Origin: Allonocardiopsis opalescens
Lineage (GTDB): Bacteria; Actinomycetota; Actinomycetes; Streptosporangiales; Streptosporangiaceae
NCBI RefSeq assembly: GCF_003002095.1
Contig: NZ_PVZC01000003.1
Span: 558,001-622,000 of the forward strand
DNA length: 64,000 nucleotides
Direction of reading: 5' to 3'
Part shown: one piece after another, positions 26,701-33,440 of the stretch
Position numbering within the stretch: position 1 is the first letter of the stretch
How the letters are laid out: each line of letters opens with the position of its first letter
The notes under the pieces: generated by a model
Database searches by the model: none
Told to the model about the DNA's origin: nothing
The model's input: only the letters and a program-made list of their open reading frames with translations
Program-made: the position numbers and the translations under genes

Positions 26701-28053
26701 GAGCTGGAGCTGCTGGAGCGCGCCCTGGAGGCGGGCGAGCGCGACATCGTGGACGCCGAGGCGGAGTCGCACCGCAGGCGGGAGTCGGCGCTCGTGGAGC
26801 TGCCCGCCGCCGAGCGCGGCGCGCAGCAGGCGCGCGACGACCGGATCCGGGCGTCGGTGCGCCGCGACATAGCAGTGGCCGAGCTGGAGGCGCAGGGCGC
26901 GCGGACCGTGGAGGTGGGCGCGCAGCTGCGCCGGCCGCTGGGCCTGCCGGGCCTCGCCGCCGCGGCGAGCCTGCCCGACCTGGACGAGATCCTGTCGGCC
27001 TACGACTCCGCCGCGCAGGAGTCGGTGCGGGTGCAGCTGCGGGCCCTGGAGACGCTGGCCGACGAGGTGGAGCGGCGGCTGGGCGACGAGGGCGACGACA
27101 TCGGCGACACCGCGGTGCTGAACCGGTACGAGAAGCTGCGTGAAGGGCTGGCCGGCGGCTTCGACGCCGCGGTCGGCGAAGAGGACGGGATCAAGCGCTT
27201 CTCGCTGCACGACGATGCCGGGGGCCACGACGTGGCGGTGGTCGGCGACCGGATCAGGCAGGCCGCGGACCAGGCCCGCGCCACCGTGGCCGCACGGGAG
27301 AAGGAGGCCTTCGAGCGCTTCCTCCTCGGCGAGCTGGGCGAGCACCTGTCGCGCCAGGTGGTGGCGGCGCGTGCGCTGATCGCGGCGGTCAACGACACGC
27401 TGCGGGAGGTGAAGACCTCGCACGGGCTGGGCGCGCGGCTGTCGTGGCGGCTGGCCCACGACGCCGACGCAGACATCCACGCCGCCGCCGAGCTGCTGGA
27501 GCGCCCGGCGAGCGAGCGGAGCAGGCAGGAGTCGGGGCGGCTGCGCGACGCGCTGCGGCGCAGCATCGAGGCCCAGCGCCGACTGGATCCGTCGGCCGGC
27601 TACGGGGTGCACCTGCGGGCGGCGCTGGACTACCGGGCCTGGTTCGCGTTCACCGTGTACGTGACCGACGACGCCACCCCCGGCCGGGAGCGCCGGCTGA
27701 GCTACCGGACCGCGATGAGCCAGGGCGAGCAGCGGGTGATCGCCTACCTGGTGCTGTTCGCCGCCGCCTCCGCGCACTTCACCTCGCTGGCGCGGCAGTT
27801 CCCGTACGCGCCCCGGCTGATCCTGCTGGACGACGCCTTCGCGAAGGTGGACGAGCCCACCCACGGCCGGCTGCTGGGGCTGCTGGTCCGGCTCGACCTG
27901 GACTTCGTGCTCACCTCGGAGCGGCTGTGGGGCTGTTTTCCGAGCGTGCCGAGCCTCAACATCTACGAGTGCCTGCGCGATCCGGCGCAGCGCGGCGTGG
28001 CGACGCTGCACTTCACCTGGGACGGCGAGCGCAAGCGGCTGGAAGGGGTCTGA
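23773..28053 (+). CDS. jetC: Wadjet type II JetC-like SMC/MukB-type ATPase (TIGR02680)
   Basis: 1426 residues. N-terminal ATPase half with Walker A GKNGAGKSKALEMLLPFLLD (about residues 65-72). Two long Ala/Arg/Glu-rich coiled-coil arms flank a globular hinge-like region near residue 670-780 (FCHTIEFADTVADADRAGLE, then DVLVTPGKLAGG). The C-terminal half carries the signature RTAMSQGEQRVIAYL (about 1313) and Walker B LILLDDAFAKVDEP (about 1349). It should dimerise and extrude DNA loops with JetA and JetB. GAGAGGAG at 23763-23770 serves either the GTG at 23773 (2 nt away) or the adjacent TTG at 23776 (5 nt away). Uninterrupted and full length. No jetD follows. Confidence 0.88.
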   Translation: MLSAATDGAEPAPEPAAARGAAAGGAAPAHRSPHRYRLSRAGIHNVWQYDDQEFQFADGRLLLRGKNGAGKSKALEMLLPFLLDGDARRIDATGTSRTSLRWLMLDGRTSPNVLGYLWVEFGRTDEEGRRHWRTLGAAIKASSSSGETRAHFFVTERRVGQDLILVEQRRPLSLDRLRTTVGQENCYDTAVAFRARVMRELFGLDDPDRYRNLAHLLYRLRRPTIGDRIESGDLVAVLTEALPPIDDEVIDKVARNLDDLEAVRENLARLETTDAALGSFLTAYRGYLRGSLRRRVGLVREQLRGLTALRRVAGDAEREVARCAELEHDAAEAVAQLRRTRDTAEADLATLRASAGYREAEELRSHRAMVAARAQSAGVACAAAELARTAENQAVARLSSDVAAAAEQLAAVRSTLRDTRRELSAAHLADTLLGPVPAVRELILAEPESALVYDTDGWESEIERSAVPGMDARALGGELEKWRSELAGAADTLDQHERAVAALRKSLAGLAGAEERARGLEHEAERHDAQAEHAQTLQRHALERVGEAGHSYAQSVREWAQEVRIEADRQGAGGVVLELEPLLALVELPLDGPGGEQALDRDVPGEVVRTVRELTDPVLAELTARRDTAVGEQRELTAELEDLRQQKAHLAERADAGPAPSRYTQPARTPGTGLPFCHTIEFADTVADADRAGLEAALEASGLLAGWLAADGAVVDPDTQDVLVTPGKLAGGPTLLDVLRPVEVPGSGVSVGQVAAVLTSIGLGRAGPDAAPHSWMGTDGHWRLGVASGRYTKAEAEYIGADARRRTLRRRGDELDRRIEVAEALLAEADERRGDIEARQEQLMSALRTLPIGHDLLSAYATLDSARGLLVTATRQADDARRTAEEARLRATDARRRIDAEAGGLPADADALTELGGALARLRTGVDTLRRDTAQVEKRLDAYADDVQAWEGARRARVEAEDAASGAVAQLTAARRELELLERALEAGERDIVDAEAESHRRRESALVELPAAERGAQQARDDRIRASVRRDIAVAELEAQGARTVEVGAQLRRPLGLPGLAAAASLPDLDEILSAYDSAAQESVRVQLRALETLADEVERRLGDEGDDIGDTAVLNRYEKLREGLAGGFDAAVGEEDGIKRFSLHDDAGGHDVAVVGDRIRQAADQARATVAAREKEAFERFLLGELGEHLSRQVVAARALIAAVNDTLREVKTSHGLGARLSWRLAHDADADIHAAAELLERPASERSRQESGRLRDALRRSIEAQRRLDPSAGYGVHLRAALDYRAWFAFTVYVTDDATPGRERRLSYRTAMSQGEQRVIAYLVLFAAASAHFTSLARQFPYAPRLILLDDAFAKVDEPTHGRLLGLLVRLDLDFVLTSERLWGCFPSVPSLNIYECLRDPAQRGVATLHFTWDGERKRLEGV

Positions 28054-28352
28054 GCGCGGTGCGCTCGGCCGGGCGGCGCGGCGGCGGGTTCTGAGCGGGA
28101 CGCCCGGCACCCGGACGGGTGCGGCGGTGGAGCGGTGGGCCGGCATGGTCTTCTCCTCCCGGGAGATCCGGACGGGCGGCGGTGGCCGCCACGCACGGCA
28201 GCCTTCCGCCCCGCCGCTCCGCCCGCCAGCGCGGCTCCGCAGCCTGTGGACGGCCGGCCGCCCAGGGGCCGGTTGTCCACAGATTTCGCTCCGTGTGCAT
28301 CCATCGCGGGCGCGCGGCCCTACACTCCGCGCCCGCGGGCGGCCGCCCGGGG
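28054..28352. other. 300-bp gap between convergent jetC and Rad50-like gene; one DnaA-box-like 9-mer
   Basis: No gene fits here, so jetD is not present in the usual position. TTGTCCACA at 28273-28281 is identical to the high-GC DnaA box; a poorer inverse match (GTCCACAgg on the minus strand) lies near 28241. No AT-rich unwinding region, so an origin is not supported. Confidence 0.55.
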
Positions 28353-30437
28353 TCAGCGGACGAAGACCTCGGAGTTCGGGGTGCGGGTGATGGTGCGGAT
28401 CGTCGCCGGCAGCTGCAGCCGGCGCAGTGCGCTGGTCAGGCGGGTGTCGTGGGTGAACACCACCAGCTGGCGGTGCCGCCCCACCTGGGCCAGCACGTCG
28501 GCCAGGCCCTCGACCGTCGGGCCGTCCATCGCCTGCACCGGGTCGTCCACGATCAGGAAGCCGAACGGGTTGCCCTTCGCGAGGGTCCTCGGCAGGCACA
28601 CGGCGAGCGCGAGAGCGTGCATCTCCCCCTGGCTGAGGACGCCGGGGGAGGTCTCGGCCGACTCCGCCCCGTCGAGCGTCACGTCCACGGCGACCCGGCG
28701 CTGGAGGCCGCTGCCGATCAGACGCAGCGCGCCCAGATCGATGTGGCGCTCCTGGCGCAGCCGCCGCCACACCATCTCCGCCTGCGAGGCCAGCGGCCGC
28801 AGCCGCTCATTGCGCAGCTCGCGGGCGGCCTGCACCAGCCAGGCCCGCGCCCGCTCGGCCGGACCCCGCACGTCCTGGGCGAACTCGGCGTCGCGCGCCC
28901 GCTCCACCCACAGCGCCAGCCGGTCGGCCAGCAGCGCCCACCCTTCGGTCGGCTCGCTGATCTCGGAGAGCCGGTGCGCCGCCTCCACCCGGGCGATCTG
29001 CGCCGCCCCCCGCAGCCGCCGCCCCGCACGCACCACGTGGTCGGCGAGTTCGACCAGGTCGGAGCGGGAGGACCCGGCCGACCACTCCGCCCAGGCCCGG
29101 CCGAGCTCGCTGTCGCGCGGCACCCACTCCGGCGGCGGCGCCAGCAGCACCCGCGCCTTCTCCCGCGCCTCCTCCGCCCGCGCGTACGCCGCCTCGGCGC
29201 CGCTCGCGGTGGACTCCAGCGCGCCGATCTCCGCGACCGCGCGCGCCGCCCAGTCGGGACCCAGCGCGTCGTCCGCGCCGCACACCGGGCAGCGCGCGTC
29301 GGCCGAGTGCTGCGCGTGGTGCTCCAGCGCCCGCCGCAGCAGGTCGATGACGCCGTGCGCCCGCGCCGACTTGGTGCCGGCCACCATGGCCAGCTCCAGC
29401 GCCGCGCCGCGCAGCTCGTCGATGACGTCGGAGGCGGTGGACTCCTCGGGCACGGCCAGCCGGCGGGTGCGGCGCAGCACGATCAGCTCCTCGGGATCCA
29501 CCGGATCCGCCTTGGCCAGCCCCGCCACCCGCTCCAGGTCGATGTCGGGCCCCTCCAGCGCCGCGAGCGCCGCCTCGGCGCGCTGGTTGCCCGGCGCCGC
29601 CTCCCGCAGCGCCGCCACCAGCTCGGGCAGCTCCTTGCCCGGCCGCCTGGCCCGGCGGGACAGCTCGCGGCAGGCCCGCGCCAGCCGGCGCTCGGCCGAA
29701 GCGAGCCCGGTGAGCCCGATCAGCGCGCTGAGCATGTCGTACAGCTCGCTGGCCCGGCCCTCGATCGTGCGCCCCACCTCGGCGTAGGACAGGAACGGGC
29801 GGTACCTGCGCAGGTCGTCGTCCCAGCCGAGCGTGCTCAGCGGCTCCGGCGAGCGGCCCGGACGGGTCACCGCGCCCTCCGCCGAGCGCACACTGCTACC
29901 GGTCCACACCCGGGTGACCTCGGTGGACTCCCGGTCGCCCGCGAGCACCAGCTCCACCGACGCCTCGGTGCGCTCGCCGTCGTGCAGATTGCGCCAGCCG
30001 TCGCGCCAGGCCGTCTGCATGCCCTCCCAGCGCTGGCTGCGCCCGGTCAGCGCCACCTCGGCCGCCTCGGCGAGGCTGGACTTGCCCGAGCCGTTGCGCC
30101 CGATCACCACGGTCAGCCCCGGGCCGGGCCGCAGGTCCAGGACCGCCTCGCGCCCGATCCCCCGGAAGCCGCGCACCCGCACCCGCCGCAGGTAGGCGCG
30201 GCGCGGCCGGTACTGCGAACGGGGCGGCACGGGCGGCGCCTCCACCGCCGGCTCGCCGCGCAGCGCCGCCTCCAGCTCGGCGTCGCCGTGCAGCGCCGCC
30301 ACCACGAGCGCGTGCGCCTCCGGATCCAGGTCGGCCGCTGCCAGGCGCAGCCAGATGGGATCGGTGGGGCCGGCGGCTCCGCGCCCGGACTCGTCGGGGC
30401 CGTCACGGCCGTCCGGGTCAGCAGCGTCACCAGTCAC
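28353..30437 (-). CDS. Rad50/SbcC-like AAA ATPase with zinc-hook CPVCG
   Basis: 694 residues, about half the length of SbcC. After an acidic N-terminal region of about 70 residues comes the ATPase start YLRRVRVRGFRGIGREAVLD and Walker A VIGRNGSGKSSLAEA (about 112-120). Helical arms follow, with a CPVCG hook (about residue 383) near the middle. The second half has signature LSQGEMHALALAVCLPR (about 600) and Walker B FLIVDDPVQAMDGPT (about 629). It ends TRLTSALRRLQLPATIRTIT. GTG at 30437 is chosen because the extension to 30638 is Pro/Arg/Ser-rich. No nuclease domain is visible. Convergent with jetC. The organisation suggests a DNA-end or DNA-structure sensor; partner unknown. Confidence 0.82.
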   Translation of the reverse strand: MTGDAADPDGRDGPDESGRGAAGPTDPIWLRLAAADLDPEAHALVVAALHGDAELEAALRGEPAVEAPPVPPRSQYRPRRAYLRRVRVRGFRGIGREAVLDLRPGPGLTVVIGRNGSGKSSLAEAAEVALTGRSQRWEGMQTAWRDGWRNLHDGERTEASVELVLAGDRESTEVTRVWTGSSVRSAEGAVTRPGRSPEPLSTLGWDDDLRRYRPFLSYAEVGRTIEGRASELYDMLSALIGLTGLASAERRLARACRELSRRARRPGKELPELVAALREAAPGNQRAEAALAALEGPDIDLERVAGLAKADPVDPEELIVLRRTRRLAVPEESTASDVIDELRGAALELAMVAGTKSARAHGVIDLLRRALEHHAQHSADARCPVCGADDALGPDWAARAVAEIGALESTASGAEAAYARAEEAREKARVLLAPPPEWVPRDSELGRAWAEWSAGSSRSDLVELADHVVRAGRRLRGAAQIARVEAAHRLSEISEPTEGWALLADRLALWVERARDAEFAQDVRGPAERARAWLVQAARELRNERLRPLASQAEMVWRRLRQERHIDLGALRLIGSGLQRRVAVDVTLDGAESAETSPGVLSQGEMHALALAVCLPRTLAKGNPFGFLIVDDPVQAMDGPTVEGLADVLAQVGRHRQLVVFTHDTRLTSALRRLQLPATIRTITRTPNSEVFVR

Positions 30438-30560
30438 GTGGGGGCCCTTCGGTGTCGTCTGCGCCTGCCGAACACGACCCTGCCAAATATAGGGAGGAAC
30501 CGGGTGGCGGGGGTGGTCCGGCCAGGGAATTCCTGCCCTCCCCGAGCGCCGCTTATTCGA

Positions 30561-30590
30561 TTCGCGCCCGGCAGAGCGCGCGTGTATGCT
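30561..30590 (+). promoter_or_regulatory. promoter of tRNA-Thr
   Basis: TTCGCG (30561-30566), 18-nt spacer, TATGCT (30585-30590), 55 nt upstream of the tRNA. Confidence 0.5.
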
Positions 30591-30645
30591 CCAGGAGCAG
30601 ATGAGGCCGCCGGGCCCCTTCGGGAGCCGGGCGGACACGCGACCG

Positions 30646-30721
30646 GCCCCTTTAGCTCAGTCGGCAGAGCGTCTCCATGGTAAGGAGAAGGTCTACGGTT
30701 CGATTCCGTAAAGGGGCTCCA
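30646..30721 (+). tRNA. tRNA-Thr (GGT)
   Basis: Acceptor GCCCCTT (30646-30652) pairs with AAGGGGC (30711-30717). Anticodon loop ATGGTAA gives GGT. T loop TTCGATT. Discriminator T followed by an encoded CCA (30719-30721). Confidence 0.95.
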
Positions 30722-30773
30722 CCGCCGACCAGGCCGACCGCCTTCGGACGGTCTGCGCATCGGCGGAGCCGGA

Positions 30774-30804
30774 TTCACGCAAGCCGAACGGAATCCGGTA
30801 CTCT
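30774..30804 (+). promoter_or_regulatory. promoter of tRNA-Met
   Basis: TTCACG (30774-30779), 19-nt spacer, TACTCT (30799-30804), 28 nt upstream of the tRNA. Confidence 0.45.
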
Positions 30805-30832
30805 CACAGTTGGGTCGTCCACCGACCACCAT

Positions 30833-30906
30833 GGCGGGGTAGCTCAGTCAGGCAGAGCAAGCGGCTCATAATCGCTGTGTCGCGGGTTCAAGTCCCGCCT
30901 CCGCTA
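30833..30906 (+). tRNA. tRNA-Met (CAT), elongator type
   Basis: Acceptor GGCGGGG (30833-30839) pairs with CTCCGCT (30899-30905) including two G-T pairs; discriminator A. Anticodon loop CTCATAA gives CAT. It lacks the CGCGGGG acceptor start typical of the initiator tRNA. CCA not encoded. Confidence 0.93.
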
Positions 30907-30928
30907 CGAGCTTGGGGTTAGTGTGTTC

Positions 30929-31019
30929 GCGGGCTTTCGCCCGCTCACGCTAGCTCTTCGCCATGCTAGCCCGGGGGGAGACCCCCCGGACCCCCCCACT
31001 GTGGGGGCTTCGCCCCCAC
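30929..31019 (+). terminator. three consecutive GC hairpins after tRNA-Met
   Basis: GCGGGC-TTTC-GCCCGC (30929-30944), CCGGGGGG-AGA-CCCCCCGG (30971-30989) and GTGGGGGC-TTC-GCCCCCAC (31001-31019). The first probably ends the tRNA transcript. The other two look like GC-rich palindromic elements of a kind often dispersed in high-GC actinobacterial genomes. Confidence 0.6.
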
Positions 31020-31112
31020 ACCCCCTCGATCGTGGAGTGGTTGCCTGACTCCGGCTCGGGTGGGTTTGGTGGGGGTAACCATCCGTCACTTTGAGGAGAG
31101 AGGCACTCCGCT

Positions 31113-31277
31113 GTGGCTGCCACCGACGTTAGGCCGAAGATCACGCTGGCCTGCCAGGAGTGCAAGCACCGCAACTACATCACCCGGAAGAACCGGCGCA
31201 ACGACCCGGACCGGATGACGCTGCGGAAGTACTGCCCCAACTGCAGGCGGCACCAGGAGCACCGCGAGACCCGGTAG
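31113..31277 (+). CDS. rpmG: 50S ribosomal protein bL33
   Basis: 54 residues, beginning with [20 protein letters not shown] after a GTG start and ending [10 protein letters not shown]. Two CxxC pairs (CQEC and CPNC) show the zinc-binding C+ form. GAGGAGAGAGG lies about 9 nt upstream. bL33 sits on the large subunit near the E site. Gene order rpmG-hadA-hadB-murB is conserved in actinobacteria. A hairpin pair follows, so hadA is probably transcribed separately. Confidence 0.95.
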   Translation: MAATDVRPKITLACQECKHRNYITRKNRRNDPDRMTLRKYCPNCRRHQEHRETR

Positions 31278-31282
31278 CCGCT

Positions 31283-31344
31283 CCCCGCGCCAGGCGCGGG
31301 GCACCGGCCGTGTGGCCCAGCGAGGACCTAGACCCGCTGGGCCA
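31283..31344 (+). terminator. two hairpins after rpmG
   Basis: CCCCGCGC-CAG-GCGCGGGG (31283-31301), then TGGCCCAGCG (31313-31322) with CGCTGGGCCA (31335-31344) around a 12-nt loop. Confidence 0.7.
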
Positions 31345-31407
31345 TTACGCTGTTAGGCGGTCCGGTCAGACGGGCGCCGCGCGGCGCCGCGAGCGGTGAG
31401 GGACGGG

Positions 31408-31860
31408 ATGCCGATCAACCGCGAGTTCCTGGGGCGCAGCTATCCGCCCTCGGAGCCCTACCAGGTCAGCCGCGAGAAGGTGGCGGAGTTCGCCGCCGCC
31501 ATCGGCGACACCAACCCGCTGTACCTCGACCCCGAGGCCGCCAAGGCCGCGGGGCACCCCGACGTGCTCGCCCCGCCCACCTTCCCCATCGTGGTCGCGA
31601 TGCGCGACAGCGGCACCGCCGTGGCCGACCCCGAGCTCGGCGTCGACTACTCCATGGTCGTGCACGGCCGCCAGTCCTTCGCCTACAGCCGCCCGCTGTA
31701 CGCCGGCGACGTCGTCACCTGCACCTCTACCATCGCCGAGATCAAGGCGGCGGGCCGCAACGAGGTGCTGACCATCGACACCGCCATCGGCACCACCCAG
31801 GGCGAGCACGTCGTCACCGCGTCCTTCACCATCGTGGTCCGCGGCGGCGCGGACAGCTGA
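31408..31860 (+). CDS. hadA: MaoC-like dehydratase N-terminal domain protein, HadA subunit
   Basis: 150 residues, single hot-dog fold. PINREFLGRSYPPSEPYQVS and AAAIGDTNPLYLDPEAAKAA are the FAS1_DH-like (MaoC N-terminal) signature. The catalytic His of active hydratases is missing: the loop reads PDVLAPPTF instead of IAHG. It therefore serves as the substrate-binding partner of HadB in a (3R)-hydroxyacyl-ACP dehydratase. I prefer the ATG at 31408 (GAGGGAC just upstream) to the GTG at 31396. hadB follows within 11 bp. Confidence 0.9.
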   Translation: MPINREFLGRSYPPSEPYQVSREKVAEFAAAIGDTNPLYLDPEAAKAAGHPDVLAPPTFPIVVAMRDSGTAVADPELGVDYSMVVHGRQSFAYSRPLYAGDVVTCTSTIAEIKAAGRNEVLTIDTAIGTTQGEHVVTASFTIVVRGGADS

Positions 31861-31871
31861 GAGGAGTGCCG

Positions 31872-32312
31872 ATGCCGGGCACGACGGCCGTCCGGGTGCG
31901 CTACGACGAGGTCGAGGTCGGCGACCTCCTCCCCGAGGCCACCTATCCGGTCCAGCGGCTGAACCTGGTCATGTACGCCGGCGCCTCCGGCGACTTCAAC
32001 CCGATCCACTGGAACGAGCGCTTCGCCAAGTCCGTCGGCCTGCCCGACGTCATCGCCCACGGCATGCTCACCATGGCCCTGGCCGGCCGCCTGGTCACCG
32101 ACTGGGTCGGCGACCCCGGCGCGGTGGTCGACTACCGGGTGCGGTTCTCCGCGCCCGTCGTCGTCCCCGACGACGACAAGGGGGCCGAGGTCACCGTCGG
32201 CGGTACGGTCAAGGAGAAGCTCGACGGCGGCCGGGTGCTGGTCAACCTCACCGCGACCAGCGACGGCACCAAGGTGCTGACCCGTGCGGACGTGATCGTC
32301 GCGCTCGGCTGA
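31872..32312 (+). CDS. hadB: (3R)-hydroxyacyl-ACP dehydratase subunit HadB
   Basis: 146 residues, hot-dog fold with the hydratase-2 motif GASGDFNPIHWNERFAKSVG and DVIAHGMLTMALAGRL, which supplies the catalytic Asp and His. Pairs with HadA to dehydrate 3-hydroxyacyl-ACP in fatty acid elongation. In mycobacteria the complex serves mycolate synthesis; a non-mycolate mycelial actinobacterium would use it for another acyl chain. GAGGAG 5 nt upstream decides for the ATG at 31872 over the GTG at 31866. Confidence 0.92.
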   Translation: MPGTTAVRVRYDEVEVGDLLPEATYPVQRLNLVMYAGASGDFNPIHWNERFAKSVGLPDVIAHGMLTMALAGRLVTDWVGDPGAVVDYRVRFSAPVVVPDDDKGAEVTVGGTVKEKLDGGRVLVNLTATSDGTKVLTRADVIVALG

Positions 32313-32365
32313 GCCGCCGCTCCGCCCGCTGTCCTTCGAACCGATGCCGCTGGAGGCCCTGAGAC

Positions 32366-33433
32366 GTGTGTGCCGCCGTGCGCTGTGAGCAGGTGACCCT
32401 CGCCCCCTACACCACCCTGCGGCTGGGCGGGCCCGCCGCCGGCTTCGTGGAGGTCGACTCCGCCGAGGAGACCGTCGCCGCGGTCGCCGCCGCCGACCGC
32501 GCGGGCGAACCGGTCCTGGTGCTCGGCGGCGGCAGCAACCTGGTCATCGCCGACGGCGGCTTCCCCGGCACGGTCGTGCACATCTCCAGCCGCGGCGTGG
32601 AGCGCCTGTCGGGCAGCCCGGTCCGGCTGCGGGTGCAGGCCGGCGAGGACTGGGACGCCTTCGTCGCCCGCTGCGTCGGCGAAGGGCTCAGCGGCGTCGA
32701 GTGCCTGTCGGGGATCCCGGGCCGGGCCGGCGCCACCCCGATCCAGAACGTCGGCGCCTACGGCCAGGAGGTCAGCCAGACGATCACCGAGGTGCGGGCG
32801 CTGGACCGTACCACCGGCCGCACCGTCGTCCTGGACGCCGCCGCGTGCCGCTTCGGCTACCGCAGCAGCCGCTTCAAGGGCCGCGACCGCTTCGTCGTGC
32901 TCGACGTCGTCTTCGAACTGGAGCGCTCCGAGCTCTCGCAGCCGATCCGCTACGCCGAACTCGCCCGCACGCTCGACGTCCCGCTCGGCGAGCGGGTGCC
33001 GGTGCAGGAGGCCCGCGCCGCCGTGCTGAAGCTGCGGGCCGGCAAGGGCATGGTCCTGGACGCGGGCGACCCCGACACCCGCAGCGCGGGCTCCTTCTTC
33101 ACCAACCCGCTGCTCGACGCGGCGCAGCTCGCCGAACTGGAGCGCAGGGTCGCCGACCGGCTGGGCCCCGGCGCCGCCTTCCCGCGCTACCCCGAGCCCG
33201 ACGGCCGCGCCAAGGTCTCGGCGGCCTGGCTCATCGACCGGGCCGGCTTCGCCAAGGGCTACGGCTCGGGCCCTGCCAGGATCTCCAGCAAGCACACCCT
33301 CGCGCTCACCAACCCCGGAGCGGGCAGCACCGCCGACCTGCTGGCGCTGGCGCGCGAGGTGCGCGACGGCGTGCGCGCCGCCTTCGGCGTCGAGCTGGTG
33401 AACGAGCCCGTCATGGTCGGCGTCGCGCTCTAG
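32366..33433 (+). CDS. murB: UDP-N-acetylenolpyruvoylglucosamine reductase
   Basis: 355 residues. FAD-dependent enzyme of peptidoglycan precursor synthesis; reduces UDP-GlcNAc-enolpyruvate to UDP-MurNAc with NADPH. FAD-binding residues in VLVLGGGSNLVIAD and IPGRAGATPIQNVGAYGQEV. The active-site Tyr-Arg block is FGYRSSRFKGRDRFVV, the catalytic Ser is in SAGSFFTNP, and the C-terminal VNEPVMVGVAL holds the conserved Glu. Type I MurB length. GTG at 32366 has GGAG 10 nt upstream. Its stop lies 7 bp from the end of the convergent add. Confidence 0.95.
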   Translation: MCAAVRCEQVTLAPYTTLRLGGPAAGFVEVDSAEETVAAVAAADRAGEPVLVLGGGSNLVIADGGFPGTVVHISSRGVERLSGSPVRLRVQAGEDWDAFVARCVGEGLSGVECLSGIPGRAGATPIQNVGAYGQEVSQTITEVRALDRTTGRTVVLDAAACRFGYRSSRFKGRDRFVVLDVVFELERSELSQPIRYAELARTLDVPLGERVPVQEARAAVLKLRAGKGMVLDAGDPDTRSAGSFFTNPLLDAAQLAELERRVADRLGPGAAFPRYPEPDGRAKVSAAWLIDRAGFAKGYGSGPARISSKHTLALTNPGAGSTADLLALAREVRDGVRAAFGVELVNEPVMVGVAL

Positions 33434-33440
33434 CCGCGGC

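Noticed and set aside
28273-28281. Replication origin
   Set aside because: One DnaA box in a GC-rich 300-bp gap, with no cluster, no AT-rich region and no dnaA-dnaN nearby.
20338-28770. A single 2810-codon open frame on the minus strand opposite jetA-jetB-jetC
   Set aside because: It is an antisense shadow caused by extreme third-position G+C. Its translation is Gly/Arg/Leu/His/Pro-rich without domains, whereas the plus strand has three recognisable families.
30438-30638. N-terminal extension of the Rad50-like ATPase to an upstream ATG at 30638
   Set aside because: The extra residues are Arg/Ser/Pro-rich and not family-like, and the extension crosses the tRNA-Thr promoter region. The GTG at 30437 is a better start.
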